DNA of 64,000 nt from Shewanella sp. Isolate11 (GTDB lineage: Bacteria > Pseudomonadota > Gammaproteobacteria > Enterobacterales > Shewanellaceae): positions 163,017-227,016 of the forward strand of contig NZ_JAKEVF010000001.1 of assembly GCF_022398315.1 (NCBI RefSeq). Direction: 5' to 3'. Below are positions 54,932 through 63,451 of the stretch, one piece after another (positions within the stretch are counted from its first letter, which is position 1; every line of letters starts with the position of its first letter). The notes under the pieces are model-generated. The model saw only the letters and a program-made list of their open reading frames with translations, had not been told where the DNA came from and made no database searches. The position numbers and the translations under genes were made by a program.

Positions 54932-55225
54932 ATGGCATTTATCCATCCAAGGTTAGCAAAAAGCGTAGCAATGTGGCTCAGTGCCATACTGTTCTGCTTG
55001 TCTGTTGCTGCGCCTGCCCATAGTCTGGAACATTTTGATGATGCGGCGCAAAATCACTGTACCTTGTGTATTCATAAGGCACATTTCAATACGCTACTCC
55101 CTTGTGGCGATTTCAGTTTTACTCTTCCCCAGCAAAATTGTGCACCTCAAGTCGAGGCCGCGTTCTCGACCCAGAGCCGTCACGTTAGCTATTTTCACAG
55201 TCGTGCCCCTCCCGTTCTCCTATAA
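54932..55225 (+). CDS. Small secreted Cys/His protein, putative zinc chaperone
   Basis: A 97-residue protein with a signal peptide (MWLSAILFCLSVAAPAHS). The mature part holds CTLCIHKAHFNTLLPCG and a neighbouring His, suitable for metal binding. Similar small proteins in Shewanella zinc loci are, as I recall, named zinc chaperone of the zinc ABC system. It leads the locus, 76 bp before the His-rich porin. Start ATG 54932 lacks a clear ribosome site; ATG 54971 is an alternative. An overlapping frame (54981-55244) has no coding features. Confidence 0.65.
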   Translation: MAFIHPRLAKSVAMWLSAILFCLSVAAPAHSLEHFDDAAQNHCTLCIHKAHFNTLLPCGDFSFTLPQQNCAPQVEAAFSTQSRHVSYFHSRAPPVLL

Positions 55226-55301
55226 GCCATTTTTTAAAATTTAAATTTTTATCTCTTATTGTCTTTGACAAGAGAGAAACTTGCTTATATTTGGAGATTT
55301 T

Positions 55302-56492
55302 ATGACTCGCTTTATTATCCGTTCATCTGTGGCGGCTGTCGCCTGTGCCTTAGTTTCAAACAGTGTGCTAGCCGAAGATGCGACACTCACTAATCCTGCT
55401 ATCAGTGCGATTCTTGATGGTTATTATCAAAACACCGAGCGACCGATGGCGGAACGTAGCGAAGGGTTTGGTTTAGGCCATACCGAATTAGCGTTAAGTG
55501 CCAATATCGATGATATGTTTTATGGCAAGTTAACCACTGTGGTAGAAACGAATGACGGCGAGACTGAGATAGGTTTGGAAGAAGCCTTTATTCAGACTTT
55601 GTCTATGCCTGCAGGCTTCTCGGTTCGCGCCGGACGTTTCTTGTCTGATGTCGGTTACATGAATAATCAACATGTGCATGTTGATGCTTTTACCGACAGA
55701 CCAGCCGCTTACCGTGCTTTCTTAGGCAGCCATTATTTCGATGATGGTTTACGTCTGGCTTATGTCGCCCCGACGGATCTCTATTGGACCTTAGGTGTTG
55801 AAGCCTTTAAAGGCGATAGCATGCGCGCCGAAGATGAAGTCGGAGATCGTGAGTTTAAAAACTTAGGGGTCTATACCGCCTTCACTAAATTTGGTGGTGA
55901 TATTGGGGTTAGTAGTTCATGGATGATGGGCCTAAGTTACCTGCGCAATGAAAATGGACGTCTGTCAGAACCTTTATCCTCAGGGACTGCAGCGGTCGAT
56001 GATCATGACCATGACCATGACCATAGCCACGGTGCTATGTACACAGGTGAAAACACTTATATCGCTGACTTTGTCTATAAGTGGGCGCCCAATGGTAACT
56101 ATAAGTATCAACACTTGACCTTAAGCGGTGAGTTTTTCCGCGTCACCGATTATGCACCAGCAGAAGATCATGCCGCTACCCATGCACATGATGATGCTCC
56201 GGGTGATCACACGGGTTGGTACGTCAGCTCTGTGTATCAATTTACACCCAATTGGTCAGCGGGATTGCGTTATGGCCAGCTTGATACCCATGAACTGCAT
56301 GACGATCATTTTGACGCGCAGAAGCTGAAAGAAACTGAAGTGAGTTTGGCTTGGCATAACAGTCATTTCTCTACCGTTCGTTTGCAATATACTCATCAGG
56401 ATGGCACTAACTTCGATGGTATCGAAGATGACCATGTCATCACACTTCAATATGTTATGGCTTTGGGGGCTCACGGTGCGCATCAATTCTAA
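55302..56492 (+). CDS. His-rich outer membrane porin of the zinc locus
   Basis: A 396-residue protein. ATG 55302 follows TTGGAG; the signal peptide ends SVLAED. The mature part looks like a beta-barrel (ERSEGFGLGHTELALSANI, FSVRAGRFLSDVGYMNNQHV) of phosphate-porin-like or zinc-regulated type. Two His/Asp-rich stretches, residues 233-244 (DDHDHDHDHSHG) and about 289-303 (DHAATHAHDD), probably form external metal-collecting loops. It has no TonB box or plug domain, so it is not a ZnuD-type receptor. It overlaps znuA by 17 bases. Confidence 0.75.
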   Translation: MTRFIIRSSVAAVACALVSNSVLAEDATLTNPAISAILDGYYQNTERPMAERSEGFGLGHTELALSANIDDMFYGKLTTVVETNDGETEIGLEEAFIQTLSMPAGFSVRAGRFLSDVGYMNNQHVHVDAFTDRPAAYRAFLGSHYFDDGLRLAYVAPTDLYWTLGVEAFKGDSMRAEDEVGDREFKNLGVYTAFTKFGGDIGVSSSWMMGLSYLRNENGRLSEPLSSGTAAVDDHDHDHDHSHGAMYTGENTYIADFVYKWAPNGNYKYQHLTLSGEFFRVTDYAPAEDHAATHAHDDAPGDHTGWYVSSVYQFTPNWSAGLRYGQLDTHELHDDHFDAQKLKETEVSLAWHNSHFSTVRLQYTHQDGTNFDGIEDDHVITLQYVMALGAHGAHQF

Positions 56493-57390
56493 ATTTATCA
56501 AAGCAAGCTGCGCGGCACTTGCACTCTCGTTTGTTAATACTGCACAGGCTGAACTGAATATTTTTGCCTGTGAACCTGAGTATGCTGCGCTGGCAAAAGC
56601 GTTGGCTCCTGATGCCAACATTTATTCGGCGACCACAGCGATGCAAGATCCGCATCAAGTGCAGGCCAGACCAAGCCTTATCGCTAAGCTGCGCCAGGCG
56701 GATTTAGCCATCTGTGCTGGTGCCGGATTAGAGGTGGGTTGGTTACCTATGCTGCAGATGAAATCGGCTAACGCCAAGGTGCGTTCGACCGACAATGGTC
56801 TGTTCTATGCCGCTGAGCATATTCAAACATTGGATAAGCTCGATAAAGTCGATCGCAGCATGGGTGATGTTCATGCCCAAGGTAATCCGCATCTGCATTT
56901 CGATCCTGAGCGTTTATTGCAAGTAGCTCAGGCGCTTAACCTGAAGTTGGTTCAATTAGATCCCGATGCAAAGCCGCAGTATGACGCGGCTTTCACCGAT
57001 TTCTCTACTCGTTGGCAAGCGGCAACAGTAAAGTGGCAAACGCTCGCGGCGCCGCTTAAAGGCAAGAAAGTGATCGCTTACCACACCAGCTTCCGTTACC
57101 TGTTTAACTGGTTGGGTATGGAACAAGTGGGTGACTTAGAGCCTAAGCCTGGACTACCGCCGAGCACAAGTCATTTGGCCAGCTTGCAGAGTCGTGCCAA
57201 ACAAGGGGATGTCATGGCGATTATCGTGGCATCTTATCAAGATGAGCGTGGTGCCGATTGGTTGGGGGAACGTACCGATCTTCCTGTGCAGATGTTACCT
57301 ATGTCAGTAGGTGGCAACGACGATAGTCAAGACTTGTTCTCGCTCTACCAAAGTGTCATTACTTTATTGCTGAAAACTAGTCAAAAGTAG
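56476..57390 (+). CDS. znuA: Zinc ABC transporter substrate-binding protein
   Basis: A 304-residue cluster A-I binding protein. GTG 56476, inside the porin's end, gives a signal peptide (FIKASCAALALSFVNTAQAE). Expected metal ligands are His60 in MQDPHQVQ, His139/141 in GNPHLHFDP and His203 in AYHTSFRYL. The His-rich loop usual in ZnuA is absent; instead the neighbouring porin carries such loops. It delivers zinc (possibly another divalent ion) to the permease downstream, 61 bp away. Confidence 0.85.
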   Translation: MRINSKFIKASCAALALSFVNTAQAELNIFACEPEYAALAKALAPDANIYSATTAMQDPHQVQARPSLIAKLRQADLAICAGAGLEVGWLPMLQMKSANAKVRSTDNGLFYAAEHIQTLDKLDKVDRSMGDVHAQGNPHLHFDPERLLQVAQALNLKLVQLDPDAKPQYDAAFTDFSTRWQAATVKWQTLAAPLKGKKVIAYHTSFRYLFNWLGMEQVGDLEPKPGLPPSTSHLASLQSRAKQGDVMAIIVASYQDERGADWLGERTDLPVQMLPMSVGGNDDSQDLFSLYQSVITLLLKTSQK

Positions 57391-57451
57391 TGGTTTCAAG
57401 ATAGCGTCTCGTTAATGAGACGCTATCGTGATTAATCGATAGGTACACATC

Positions 57452-58225
57452 ATGTTGGATTTAGACCTACTGTCTATTTTATTACCTGCCTTTGCTGCTG
57501 GGATACTCGTGTTATCAACCCACGTGTTGCTAGGTAGCCAAGTGTTAAAGCGCGGTATTATTTTCATCGATTTGGCCATCGCTCAAGTGGCGGCCTTGGG
57601 GGCGATTATTGCCCACACCAATCATGATATTGAGCATATTGCTTACGCACATCTTTGGATGCCAGCGCTGTTTGCCTTAATGGGAGCCGGATTTATTGCT
57701 TGGTTATCTAAGCGCATGGCCGATGAGTTGGAAGCCATTATTGGTTGTTTCTATGTGTTATCGGCAGTGGCAGCCATGTTGTTATTGTCCAATGATCCTC
57801 ATGGTGCTGAGATGCTCAAACAGTTGATGTCTGGTCAAATATTATGGGTCAATTGGTCTCAACTTTGGGTACCTGCGATTGTGTCTGCCCTGGTTTTAGT
57901 GGCCATCGCCTTAAGACCGCAGCTGTTGGATGGCGTGGCTTTTTATCTGATTTTTGCCTTAGTGATCACCTTGTCAGTGGAACTGGTAGGGGTCTACTTG
58001 GTGTTTAGTTCGCTGATTTTGCCAGCGTTGGCGGTAAATAAGTATCTGGGCAAATCTAAGTGGGCGATGGCTTACCTGGTCGGGATTATGGGTTATGCCG
58101 TGGGGTTGATTTTATCGGCGACCTTCGACTTGCCCAGTGGCGCGGCGATTGTGGCGACCTTGGCCCTGAGTGCGGTCGTTTTTCGTTATTTGAGCGCACT
58201 GGTAATTAAGGGAAAAACGATTTAA
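57452..58225 (+). CDS. znuB: Zinc ABC transporter permease
   Basis: A 257-residue ABC-3 permease with about eight membrane helices. Family features include the early GTQ-like region FAAGILVLSTHVLLGSQVLKRGIIFIDLAIAQVAALG, split here across residues 15-50, and the late VELVGVYLVFSSLILPALA. It should form the membrane channel with an ATPase, but no znuC lies in this locus. A strong terminator follows, so the operon ends here. Confidence 0.88.
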   Translation: MLDLDLLSILLPAFAAGILVLSTHVLLGSQVLKRGIIFIDLAIAQVAALGAIIAHTNHDIEHIAYAHLWMPALFALMGAGFIAWLSKRMADELEAIIGCFYVLSAVAAMLLLSNDPHGAEMLKQLMSGQILWVNWSQLWVPAIVSALVLVAIALRPQLLDGVAFYLIFALVITLSVELVGVYLVFSSLILPALAVNKYLGKSKWAMAYLVGIMGYAVGLILSATFDLPSGAAIVATLALSAVVFRYLSALVIKGKTI

Positions 58226-58282
58226 TTGGCTAAAAGTCATTTGGAAAACCGATAACCGTGTGTCTTTCTACATAATGATAAG

Positions 58283-58315
58283 TAAGCTGGCTTGGCAAAG
58301 TCAGCTTATTTTTTT
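58283..58315 (+). terminator. Terminator of the zinc locus
   Basis: Arms TAAGCTG and CAGCTTA with a 12-base partly paired loop, followed by seven T. Confidence 0.85.
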
Positions 58316-58453
58316 GTTTAAAATAAAAGACTTGTAAGTATGGGATGATAAGGATTCACCCGAAAATGAACGGTTGATGAAATCTTCAGCATACAGGTGT
58401 AAGTCATTTTTCTTACTGATATAATGGCGCCTCTTAAATCACGAGGGTTTATT

Positions 58454-59185
58454 GTGCTGTTAATTCTCAGGTCATTGATCTTGGCCACCATGTTATTACT
58501 GGCTTTTGTTTTTGGTGGACTCTATTGTCTACTGCGACCTCGTCACCGTGATAATGTTCACTTTTTTGCTAGAATCTTCTCTTGGGCTGCGCCTGTATTA
58601 GGGGTGAAAGTGGTCGTGCGTAAGGCCAAAGTCGACTTAAAAGAGCCTTGTATTTATCTTGCCAATCATCAAAATAACTTTGATTTGTTTACTCATACCG
58701 CAGTGGTGCCCAAAGGGACTGTAAGCTTGGGGAAAAAGAGTTTGGCTTGGATCCCTGTGTTTGGGCAGATCTATTGGTTATCGGGTAATATCCTGATCGA
58801 CCGTAAGAATCGTAATCGCGCCTTTGAAACCATGGCACAGACAGCCAAGAAGATTAAAGACAAATGTTTGTCTATTTGGATTTTCCCTGAAGGCACTCGT
58901 TCTCGAGGTAAGGGCTTGTTACCTTTTAAGGCCGGAGCATTCCATACTGCGATCGAAGCCGGGGTCGCTATGGTGCCAGTATTGGCTTCTAACCAAGAGC
59001 ATATTAAGCTTAATCGTTGGAACAATGGTGTGGTTATCATTGAGATGATGGAACCGATAGAAACCAAAGGTTTGGCGAAAAACCAAGTTAAAGAGCTTTC
59101 GGCGCACATTCATGCCATGATGGCCGAAAAGTTAGCGCAGTTAAATCAGGAAGCCAAAGTGTTAATGGCGCAAAAGGCCGTTTAA
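58454..59185 (+). CDS. plsC: 1-acyl-sn-glycerol-3-phosphate acyltransferase PlsC
   Basis: A 243-residue membrane enzyme (E. coli 245). GTG 58454 follows GAGGG and aligns with the E. coli start; ATG 58424 would add ten residues without a ribosome site. An N-terminal membrane helix is followed by the acyltransferase motifs NHQNNFD (His-x4-Asp) near residue 71 and FPEGTRSRG near 144. It acylates lysophosphatidic acid to phosphatidic acid in phospholipid synthesis. It lies upstream of rraB on the same strand, 34 bp away. Confidence 0.96.
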   Translation: MLLILRSLILATMLLLAFVFGGLYCLLRPRHRDNVHFFARIFSWAAPVLGVKVVVRKAKVDLKEPCIYLANHQNNFDLFTHTAVVPKGTVSLGKKSLAWIPVFGQIYWLSGNILIDRKNRNRAFETMAQTAKKIKDKCLSIWIFPEGTRSRGKGLLPFKAGAFHTAIEAGVAMVPVLASNQEHIKLNRWNNGVVIIEMMEPIETKGLAKNQVKELSAHIHAMMAEKLAQLNQEAKVLMAQKAV

Positions 59186-59219
59186 CTCATTATTTTATTT
59201 GTTTAAGTTGGAGTGATCC

Positions 59220-59624
59220 ATGTCTACACAACGTCAGTTACAGGAACAGAAACAAGAGAATCAAGAGATTGTCGATGCGATCCTTGCCGATGGTTCTGAG
59301 CCCGATGCTGAATACACTATTGAGCACCATTTTTCAGCAACTAACTTTGATCGTTTAGAGAAGGCTGCAGTTGAAGCCTTTAAAATGGGATTCGAAGTCA
59401 ACGATGCCGAAGAGATGGAGCTAGACGATGGTTCGGTGATCTATTGTTTCGATGCCATTGCTTATCACAAACTAGATGTGGCTCTGTTGGATAAAGCCTG
59501 TGAAGATTTGATCCAGTTAGCGGCCAAACAGAAAGTGGATTATGACGGTTGGGGCACCTATTTTATTGGTGATCAGGCCGATGAAGAAGATGAGCTAGAC
59601 GAACAGCAGGCTCGATTCCATTAA
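59220..59624 (+). CDS. rraB: Regulator of RNase E activity RraB
   Basis: A 134-residue acidic protein of the RraB (YjgD) family. It contains the recognisable [19 protein letters not shown] near residue 13 and the C-terminal [13 protein letters not shown]. RraB binds the scaffold half of RNase E and slows decay of some mRNAs. It follows plsC, with a good ribosome site (GGAG), and ends at a terminator. Confidence 0.94.
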   Translation: MSTQRQLQEQKQENQEIVDAILADGSEPDAEYTIEHHFSATNFDRLEKAAVEAFKMGFEVNDAEEMELDDGSVIYCFDAIAYHKLDVALLDKACEDLIQLAAKQKVDYDGWGTYFIGDQADEEDELDEQQARFH

Positions 59625-59628
59625 TTAT

Positions 59629-59657
59629 AAAAAAGCTCATCGATTGATGAGCTTTTT
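59629..59657. terminator. Terminator between rraB and the diguanylate cyclase gene
   Basis: Arms AAAAAGCTCAT and ATGAGCTTTTT with a short loop; both strands have T runs, so it can end rraB and the convergent cyclase operon. Confidence 0.92.
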
Positions 59658-59683
59658 TATAACCAGCCATTTTACAGCCGTCG

Positions 59684-60646
59684 CTATTGCTGCTGGTAAA
59701 CCTTGCAACAGTTACGTCCAGCATCTTTGGCGCTATATAAAGCCTTATCAGCCTGGGCCAGCCATTGGGCGCTACTGGTGATGCTAGGGTCGAGGCCACA
59801 AATACCAATGCTGATGGTGACACTCATATTGAAGCCTTCATAATGCATCTCGGTGGCGGCAATTTTCTCTCGTAATCGTTGGGCAAAATGCAACCCTTGT
59901 TCTGCCACCGTACTGGGTAGCAATACTGAAAACTCTTCCCCACCATAGCGGCCTGCATAATCGGTATCACGCAGCGATTGCTTTAATATTGTCGCCACAT
60001 GCTGGATCACCTTATCACCAGCCACATGGCCATAGGTGTCATTGATTTTTTTGAAATGATCGATATCGAACATCACTAAAGTGGTGGGTTCACCATAGCG
60101 ATTATAACGATCAAACTCGTGCTGCATACTGACTTGCCAATGGCGCCGATTATGTAGTTGCGTCAGTTCATCGGTTTGGCTCAGGTGTTCTAAACGTTCA
60201 TTTGCCGACTTGAGCTGTAAACGGTTAATGGCCACGTCGGTCACATCATAGATAATCAAGCTGATGTGAGTAATTTCTCCTGTTGGCGATGAAATGGGCA
60301 ACAGGGTGACATTTTGATACATGAAATCGGCTCGTCCGGTAATGGGACGATAATTACCGAATTTAAATATGTAAGGACGTTGTTCCCAGCTGATAAAGGC
60401 TCGATTTTTGAGCAGGAATACTGACTCCATTTTCTGCTTTAACCATGCCGCAGGTAGATAGTCCAGCTTGTCGAATAGGTTTTTCCCTCTGATGCTGCTA
60501 GGGGATATACCACTGTGGTTTTCCATAAAACCATTCCATAACTGCACATCGTAATGACGATCGAGCACCACTAAGCCGACTTCGATGGTTTGCACCATAT
60601 CGATAAGCCAGTGTAATTCATTAATCGGGCTTTGCTTTTGTGTCAT
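59684..60646 (-). CDS. PAS-GGDEF diguanylate cyclase
   Basis: A 320-residue cytoplasmic protein. A PAS domain lies at about residues 15-138 (GLVVLDRHYDVQLWNGFME), a short linker helix at 140-158, and the GGDEF domain after that. The active site is GGEEF at 235-239, with the metal Asp in FDIDHFK. The inhibitory site R226-x-x-D229 sits exactly five residues before it, so both activity and product feedback look intact. It makes c-di-GMP. The gene follows a response regulator-CheC gene after only 12 bp, so the two are one operon. Confidence 0.93.
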   Translation of the reverse strand: MTQKQSPINELHWLIDMVQTIEVGLVVLDRHYDVQLWNGFMENHSGISPSSIRGKNLFDKLDYLPAAWLKQKMESVFLLKNRAFISWEQRPYIFKFGNYRPITGRADFMYQNVTLLPISSPTGEITHISLIIYDVTDVAINRLQLKSANERLEHLSQTDELTQLHNRRHWQVSMQHEFDRYNRYGEPTTLVMFDIDHFKKINDTYGHVAGDKVIQHVATILKQSLRDTDYAGRYGGEEFSVLLPSTVAEQGLHFAQRLREKIAATEMHYEGFNMSVTISIGICGLDPSITSSAQWLAQADKALYSAKDAGRNCCKVYQQQ

Positions 60647-60658
60647 GTGATATCCAGA

Positions 60659-61651
60659 TTAATCGAGCATATAGTTAAGCTTGTTGTTGAGCGTCGGCAA
60701 TGAGTCTTCAGTAAACAGTAGCAACAAGTCGCATTGAATGTTGTGGCCTTCGATTCGATAGTTAATCTCCATCGCTAAGGTGCGAGACCACTTGCTGGCG
60801 TTTTCCTGCACTAAGTCGTTGACGCTACAATGTCTGCCCAATACCACAGGATGACTCTGACTAAATTGCATGTGCAGTTGTTCTGATATTCCGCTGAGGA
60901 AGGCACCAATCAGTACATTACCTGTATCTATCATCACCTCAATTTCAGTATTGCTGTCTTCTGGGTTTTCAAATCCCATTAATTTGGCCATATCTTTAAA
61001 AGAGGAATCATGGAACAGCAACAAGGCTTCACCTGCAACGCCAGCACCGATAAAGCCTTGGCATAGCGCCGAAATACTGCTGTATTGTTCGGTGGCTTTG
61101 AGCGTCATGGTGAGTTCGCTGACTTCGAGCACATTCACGCTGGGGATGGGCAGTAACACATAGACATTGAGCAATTTAGCCAACAGATCCGCCGCACGTC
61201 CCATGGCGATATTAGCCACTTCTTGACAGGCATCGCGAAAATCGACCTCAATCATTGCTGGCGTGTTGTTTTGATCTGAGCCTGTATTAAGAATGCCGTA
61301 AGCTTGCAAGATATGACTGATGCCATTAGTGCTGATTGGCTTTTGGATAAAGTCGAGGGCACCTAAGGATTTCACCTTAGCATGAGCTTGAGGCTGAATA
61401 TCGCCAGAAACGACGATCACCATGGCTGGGAGATCTTCATCATGTATGGCTTGCAACACATCATAACCATCCATGACGGGCATATTGAGATCAAGAAAAA
61501 CCACCTCGCCTTTGCCATTTCTAATGGCTTCGAGTCCCTCTGCGCCGTTAGTGGCGAAGGTGAGTTCGATATCCCAATCCTTAGGAAGTATTCGTGCCAT
61601 CTGCTTTCTTGCTAGTGCAGAGTCATCGCAGATCAGTATTGGGAGTGACAT
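60659..61651 (-). CDS. Response regulator with CheC-like phosphatase domain
   Basis: A 330-residue protein from ATG 61651. The receiver domain (residues 1-120) has the acid pair Asp9-Asp10, phosphoacceptor Asp54, Ser82 and Lys104. The second half is CheC-like: EVANIAMGRAADLLAKLL near 165-182 and DTGNVLIGAFLSGISEQL near 255-272, the two Asn/Gly helices of CheC/CheX phosphatases. The output may be dephosphorylation of a partner receiver, or self-dephosphorylation. It heads an operon with the diguanylate cyclase and is divergent from the crotonase gene. Confidence 0.88.
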   Translation of the reverse strand: MSLPILICDDSALARKQMARILPKDWDIELTFATNGAEGLEAIRNGKGEVVFLDLNMPVMDGYDVLQAIHDEDLPAMVIVVSGDIQPQAHAKVKSLGALDFIQKPISTNGISHILQAYGILNTGSDQNNTPAMIEVDFRDACQEVANIAMGRAADLLAKLLNVYVLLPIPSVNVLEVSELTMTLKATEQYSSISALCQGFIGAGVAGEALLLFHDSSFKDMAKLMGFENPEDSNTEIEVMIDTGNVLIGAFLSGISEQLHMQFSQSHPVVLGRHCSVNDLVQENASKWSRTLAMEINYRIEGHNIQCDLLLLFTEDSLPTLNNKLNYMLD

Positions 61652-62021
61652 CCTGTTATTCGGTCCTAATTTGGTCTGTAAATAGCTTGTTAAGCTGCTA
61701 TTGACGACCAACTTTTGTAATTTCTAAAATTCCAACATTCATAACTATGCTAGATAATTCGTGGTTAATTTACTAAGACACTGCAAATTAACAAAAGCTC
61801 CCAGCTTTATTCTGTAAATTTATCTACAGCCAGTTAAATGAGAGTAAACCTTTCGTTTCATTATAAGTATCAAATTAAACTCGCTAGGTAAAATAGTGGG
61901 TGACATTTTATTGACGGCTGTCAGAAATTGGGCGGATGTTACATGTTTTAGCTGGATTTAACAAATGTGTTAACATCCAAGGTTATGGACAGACTTGTTG
62001 GTTTCGAAGGAGGGAAAAACC
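61652..62021. other. 370-bp divergent promoter region
   Basis: This region lies between the response regulator-CheC gene (minus) and the crotonase gene (plus). It is AT-rich and holds no convincing open frame. The right part carries the inverted repeat at 61954-61978 and a strong ribosome site (AAGGAGGG) before the crotonase ATG. Confidence 0.6.
61954..61978 (+). promoter_or_regulatory. Candidate operator, inverted repeat before the crotonase gene
   Basis: TTAACA-N4-TGTTAA at 61958-61973 is a perfect inverted repeat. It extends to GGATTTAACA on the left and TGTTAACATCC on the right, with one unpaired base. A further GGATGTTACA copy lies at 61934-61943. It is about 45 bp before the start codon, suitable for a repressor or activator; the binding protein is unknown. 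Confidence 0.5.
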
Positions 62022-62828
62022 ATGTTCCACCCCTGTGTTAAATTGACCCTTGAATCACAAATTGCCATCGTCGAGTTACAGCGTCCTGAAAAATACAATG
62101 CCCTGAATTATGAGATGTTTACTGAGATACGCAGGGTGCAAAAACGTCTGGCGAAAGATCGAGATATTCGTGTCGTGATCTTAACTGGTAGTGGCGGCAA
62201 TTTCTGTTCTGGCCTCGATGTTGGTAGTGTTATGAGTTCGCCGCTACAGGCGTTAAAGCTGTTATTTAAGTGGTTGCCGGGTCAGGCTAATTTGGCCCAG
62301 CAAGTCTCTATAGGTTGGCGACGTTTACCTGTACCGGTTATTTGTGCCTTGGAAGGCATTTGTTATGGTGGCGGGATGCAAATTGCGTTAGGTGCCGATA
62401 TCCGTGTGGCCAGCCCAGATTGTCGTTTGTCGATCATGGAGGCTAAATGGGGGCTAGTGCCGGACATGGCCGGCTTCGTAGGTTTAAGAGAGCTAGTGAC
62501 TAAAGACATTGCCATGTTGCTCACCTTAAGTGCGGATATTATCGATGCACAACAAGCGCAGCAATATGGTCTAGTGACACAGATAAGTGAACATCCGCTA
62601 GCACATGCTAAGACCTTAGCTAAACAGTTACTCAATACTTCTCCCGATGCCAGTGCTGCCATTAAGCATAATATCAATCGAAGTTGGCGAGCCTGTGAGT
62701 CCAGCTTGCTGCGCCGCGAGACCTGGAGTCAAATTCGACTATTGTTGGGCAAGAATCGGGCGATCGCCGCGCTACGACAGACGAAAGATCCACAGCGTCG
62801 TTATGGTCAACGTCAGCCGTGGTGGTAG
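62022..62828 (+). CDS. Crotonase-family enoyl-CoA hydratase/isomerase
   Basis: A 268-residue enzyme. ATG 62022 follows AAGGAGGG at seven bases, so the frame upstream to 61995 is not used. The oxyanion-hole segments are NFCSGLDVG near residue 65 and EGICYGGGMQIALGADIRVAS near 112-132. The acid position in MEAKWGLVPDMAG has both Glu and Asp, so it may be an isomerase rather than a hydratase. It likely acts on acyl-CoA in fatty acid breakdown. It is monocistronic, with a candidate operator upstream. Confidence 0.9.
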   Translation: MFHPCVKLTLESQIAIVELQRPEKYNALNYEMFTEIRRVQKRLAKDRDIRVVILTGSGGNFCSGLDVGSVMSSPLQALKLLFKWLPGQANLAQQVSIGWRRLPVPVICALEGICYGGGMQIALGADIRVASPDCRLSIMEAKWGLVPDMAGFVGLRELVTKDIAMLLTLSADIIDAQQAQQYGLVTQISEHPLAHAKTLAKQLLNTSPDASAAIKHNINRSWRACESSLLRRETWSQIRLLLGKNRAIAALRQTKDPQRRYGQRQPWW

Positions 62829-62943
62829 TCGATAAACATGAGCTTAATCACACTCTATTTAGATTGTTGAGATCTTAGTGCAACAGACGATTAGGATCTT
62901 ATGCCAATCAGTATTAAGTCATAACAACAATAGGAAAGAATAC

Positions 62944-63441
62944 ATGCGTGAACTGTTTGAACGTTTTCTGTGGAGTAGTCGCCTCTCGGTTATGGTGGGT
63001 GTGTTTGCCTGTATCGTGGCCGCCTTCGTCGTGTTCATTATGGGAATTAAAGATGTGGTGCATATGACGGCGCTGATCTGGGATTACCTAATGACGGGGA
63101 GCCATCAAGTGCGTAATGAACTGGTCATGGTGGTGGTTGAGATACTCGATACTTTCCTATTGGGCTCGGTATTACTCATCTTCGCTTTTGGGCTTTATGA
63201 ACTATTTATTAGCAACTTACAGGCGGCAGAAGACAGTGAGGCCGGTGGTAAAATCTTGGTGATCAGTAGCATCGATTCGCTCAAAAGTAAGCTAGGTAAA
63301 GTGATCTTAATGATGTTAATCATTAAGGTGTTTTCTTACTTTACTGAGATGAAACCCGCTTCCATGTTGGAACTGCTGTATATGGGCATTATCGTGGTGT
63401 TGGTCGCACTGGCATTAATGCTGAGCAAAGATAAAAAATAG
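62944..63441 (+). CDS. YqhA-family membrane protein (UPF0114)
   Basis: A 165-residue inner-membrane protein. ATG 62944 follows AGGAAAG and gives the family start MRELFERFLWSSRLSVMVGV; the frame is open to 62878 without support. Four membrane helices are seen, near residues 13-35, 60-85, 105-125 and 135-155. The function of the YqhA family is not known to me. It is 115 bp behind the crotonase gene on the same strand. Confidence 0.86.
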   Translation: MRELFERFLWSSRLSVMVGVFACIVAAFVVFIMGIKDVVHMTALIWDYLMTGSHQVRNELVMVVVEILDTFLLGSVLLIFAFGLYELFISNLQAAEDSEAGGKILVISSIDSLKSKLGKVILMMLIIKVFSYFTEMKPASMLELLYMGIIVVLVALALMLSKDKK

Positions 63442-63451
63442 TCTACTAATG

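Noticed and set aside
54981..55244. 87-residue frame overlapping the small zinc-locus protein
   Set aside because: The other frame has a signal peptide and metal-type Cys/His; this one is rich in Arg/Ser/Pro noise and lacks a ribosome site.
55998..56035. Short tandem GACCAT repeats seen as a possible microsatellite for phase variation
   Set aside because: They encode the in-frame DHDHDHDH loop; the repeat unit is six bases, so changes in number would not shift the frame.
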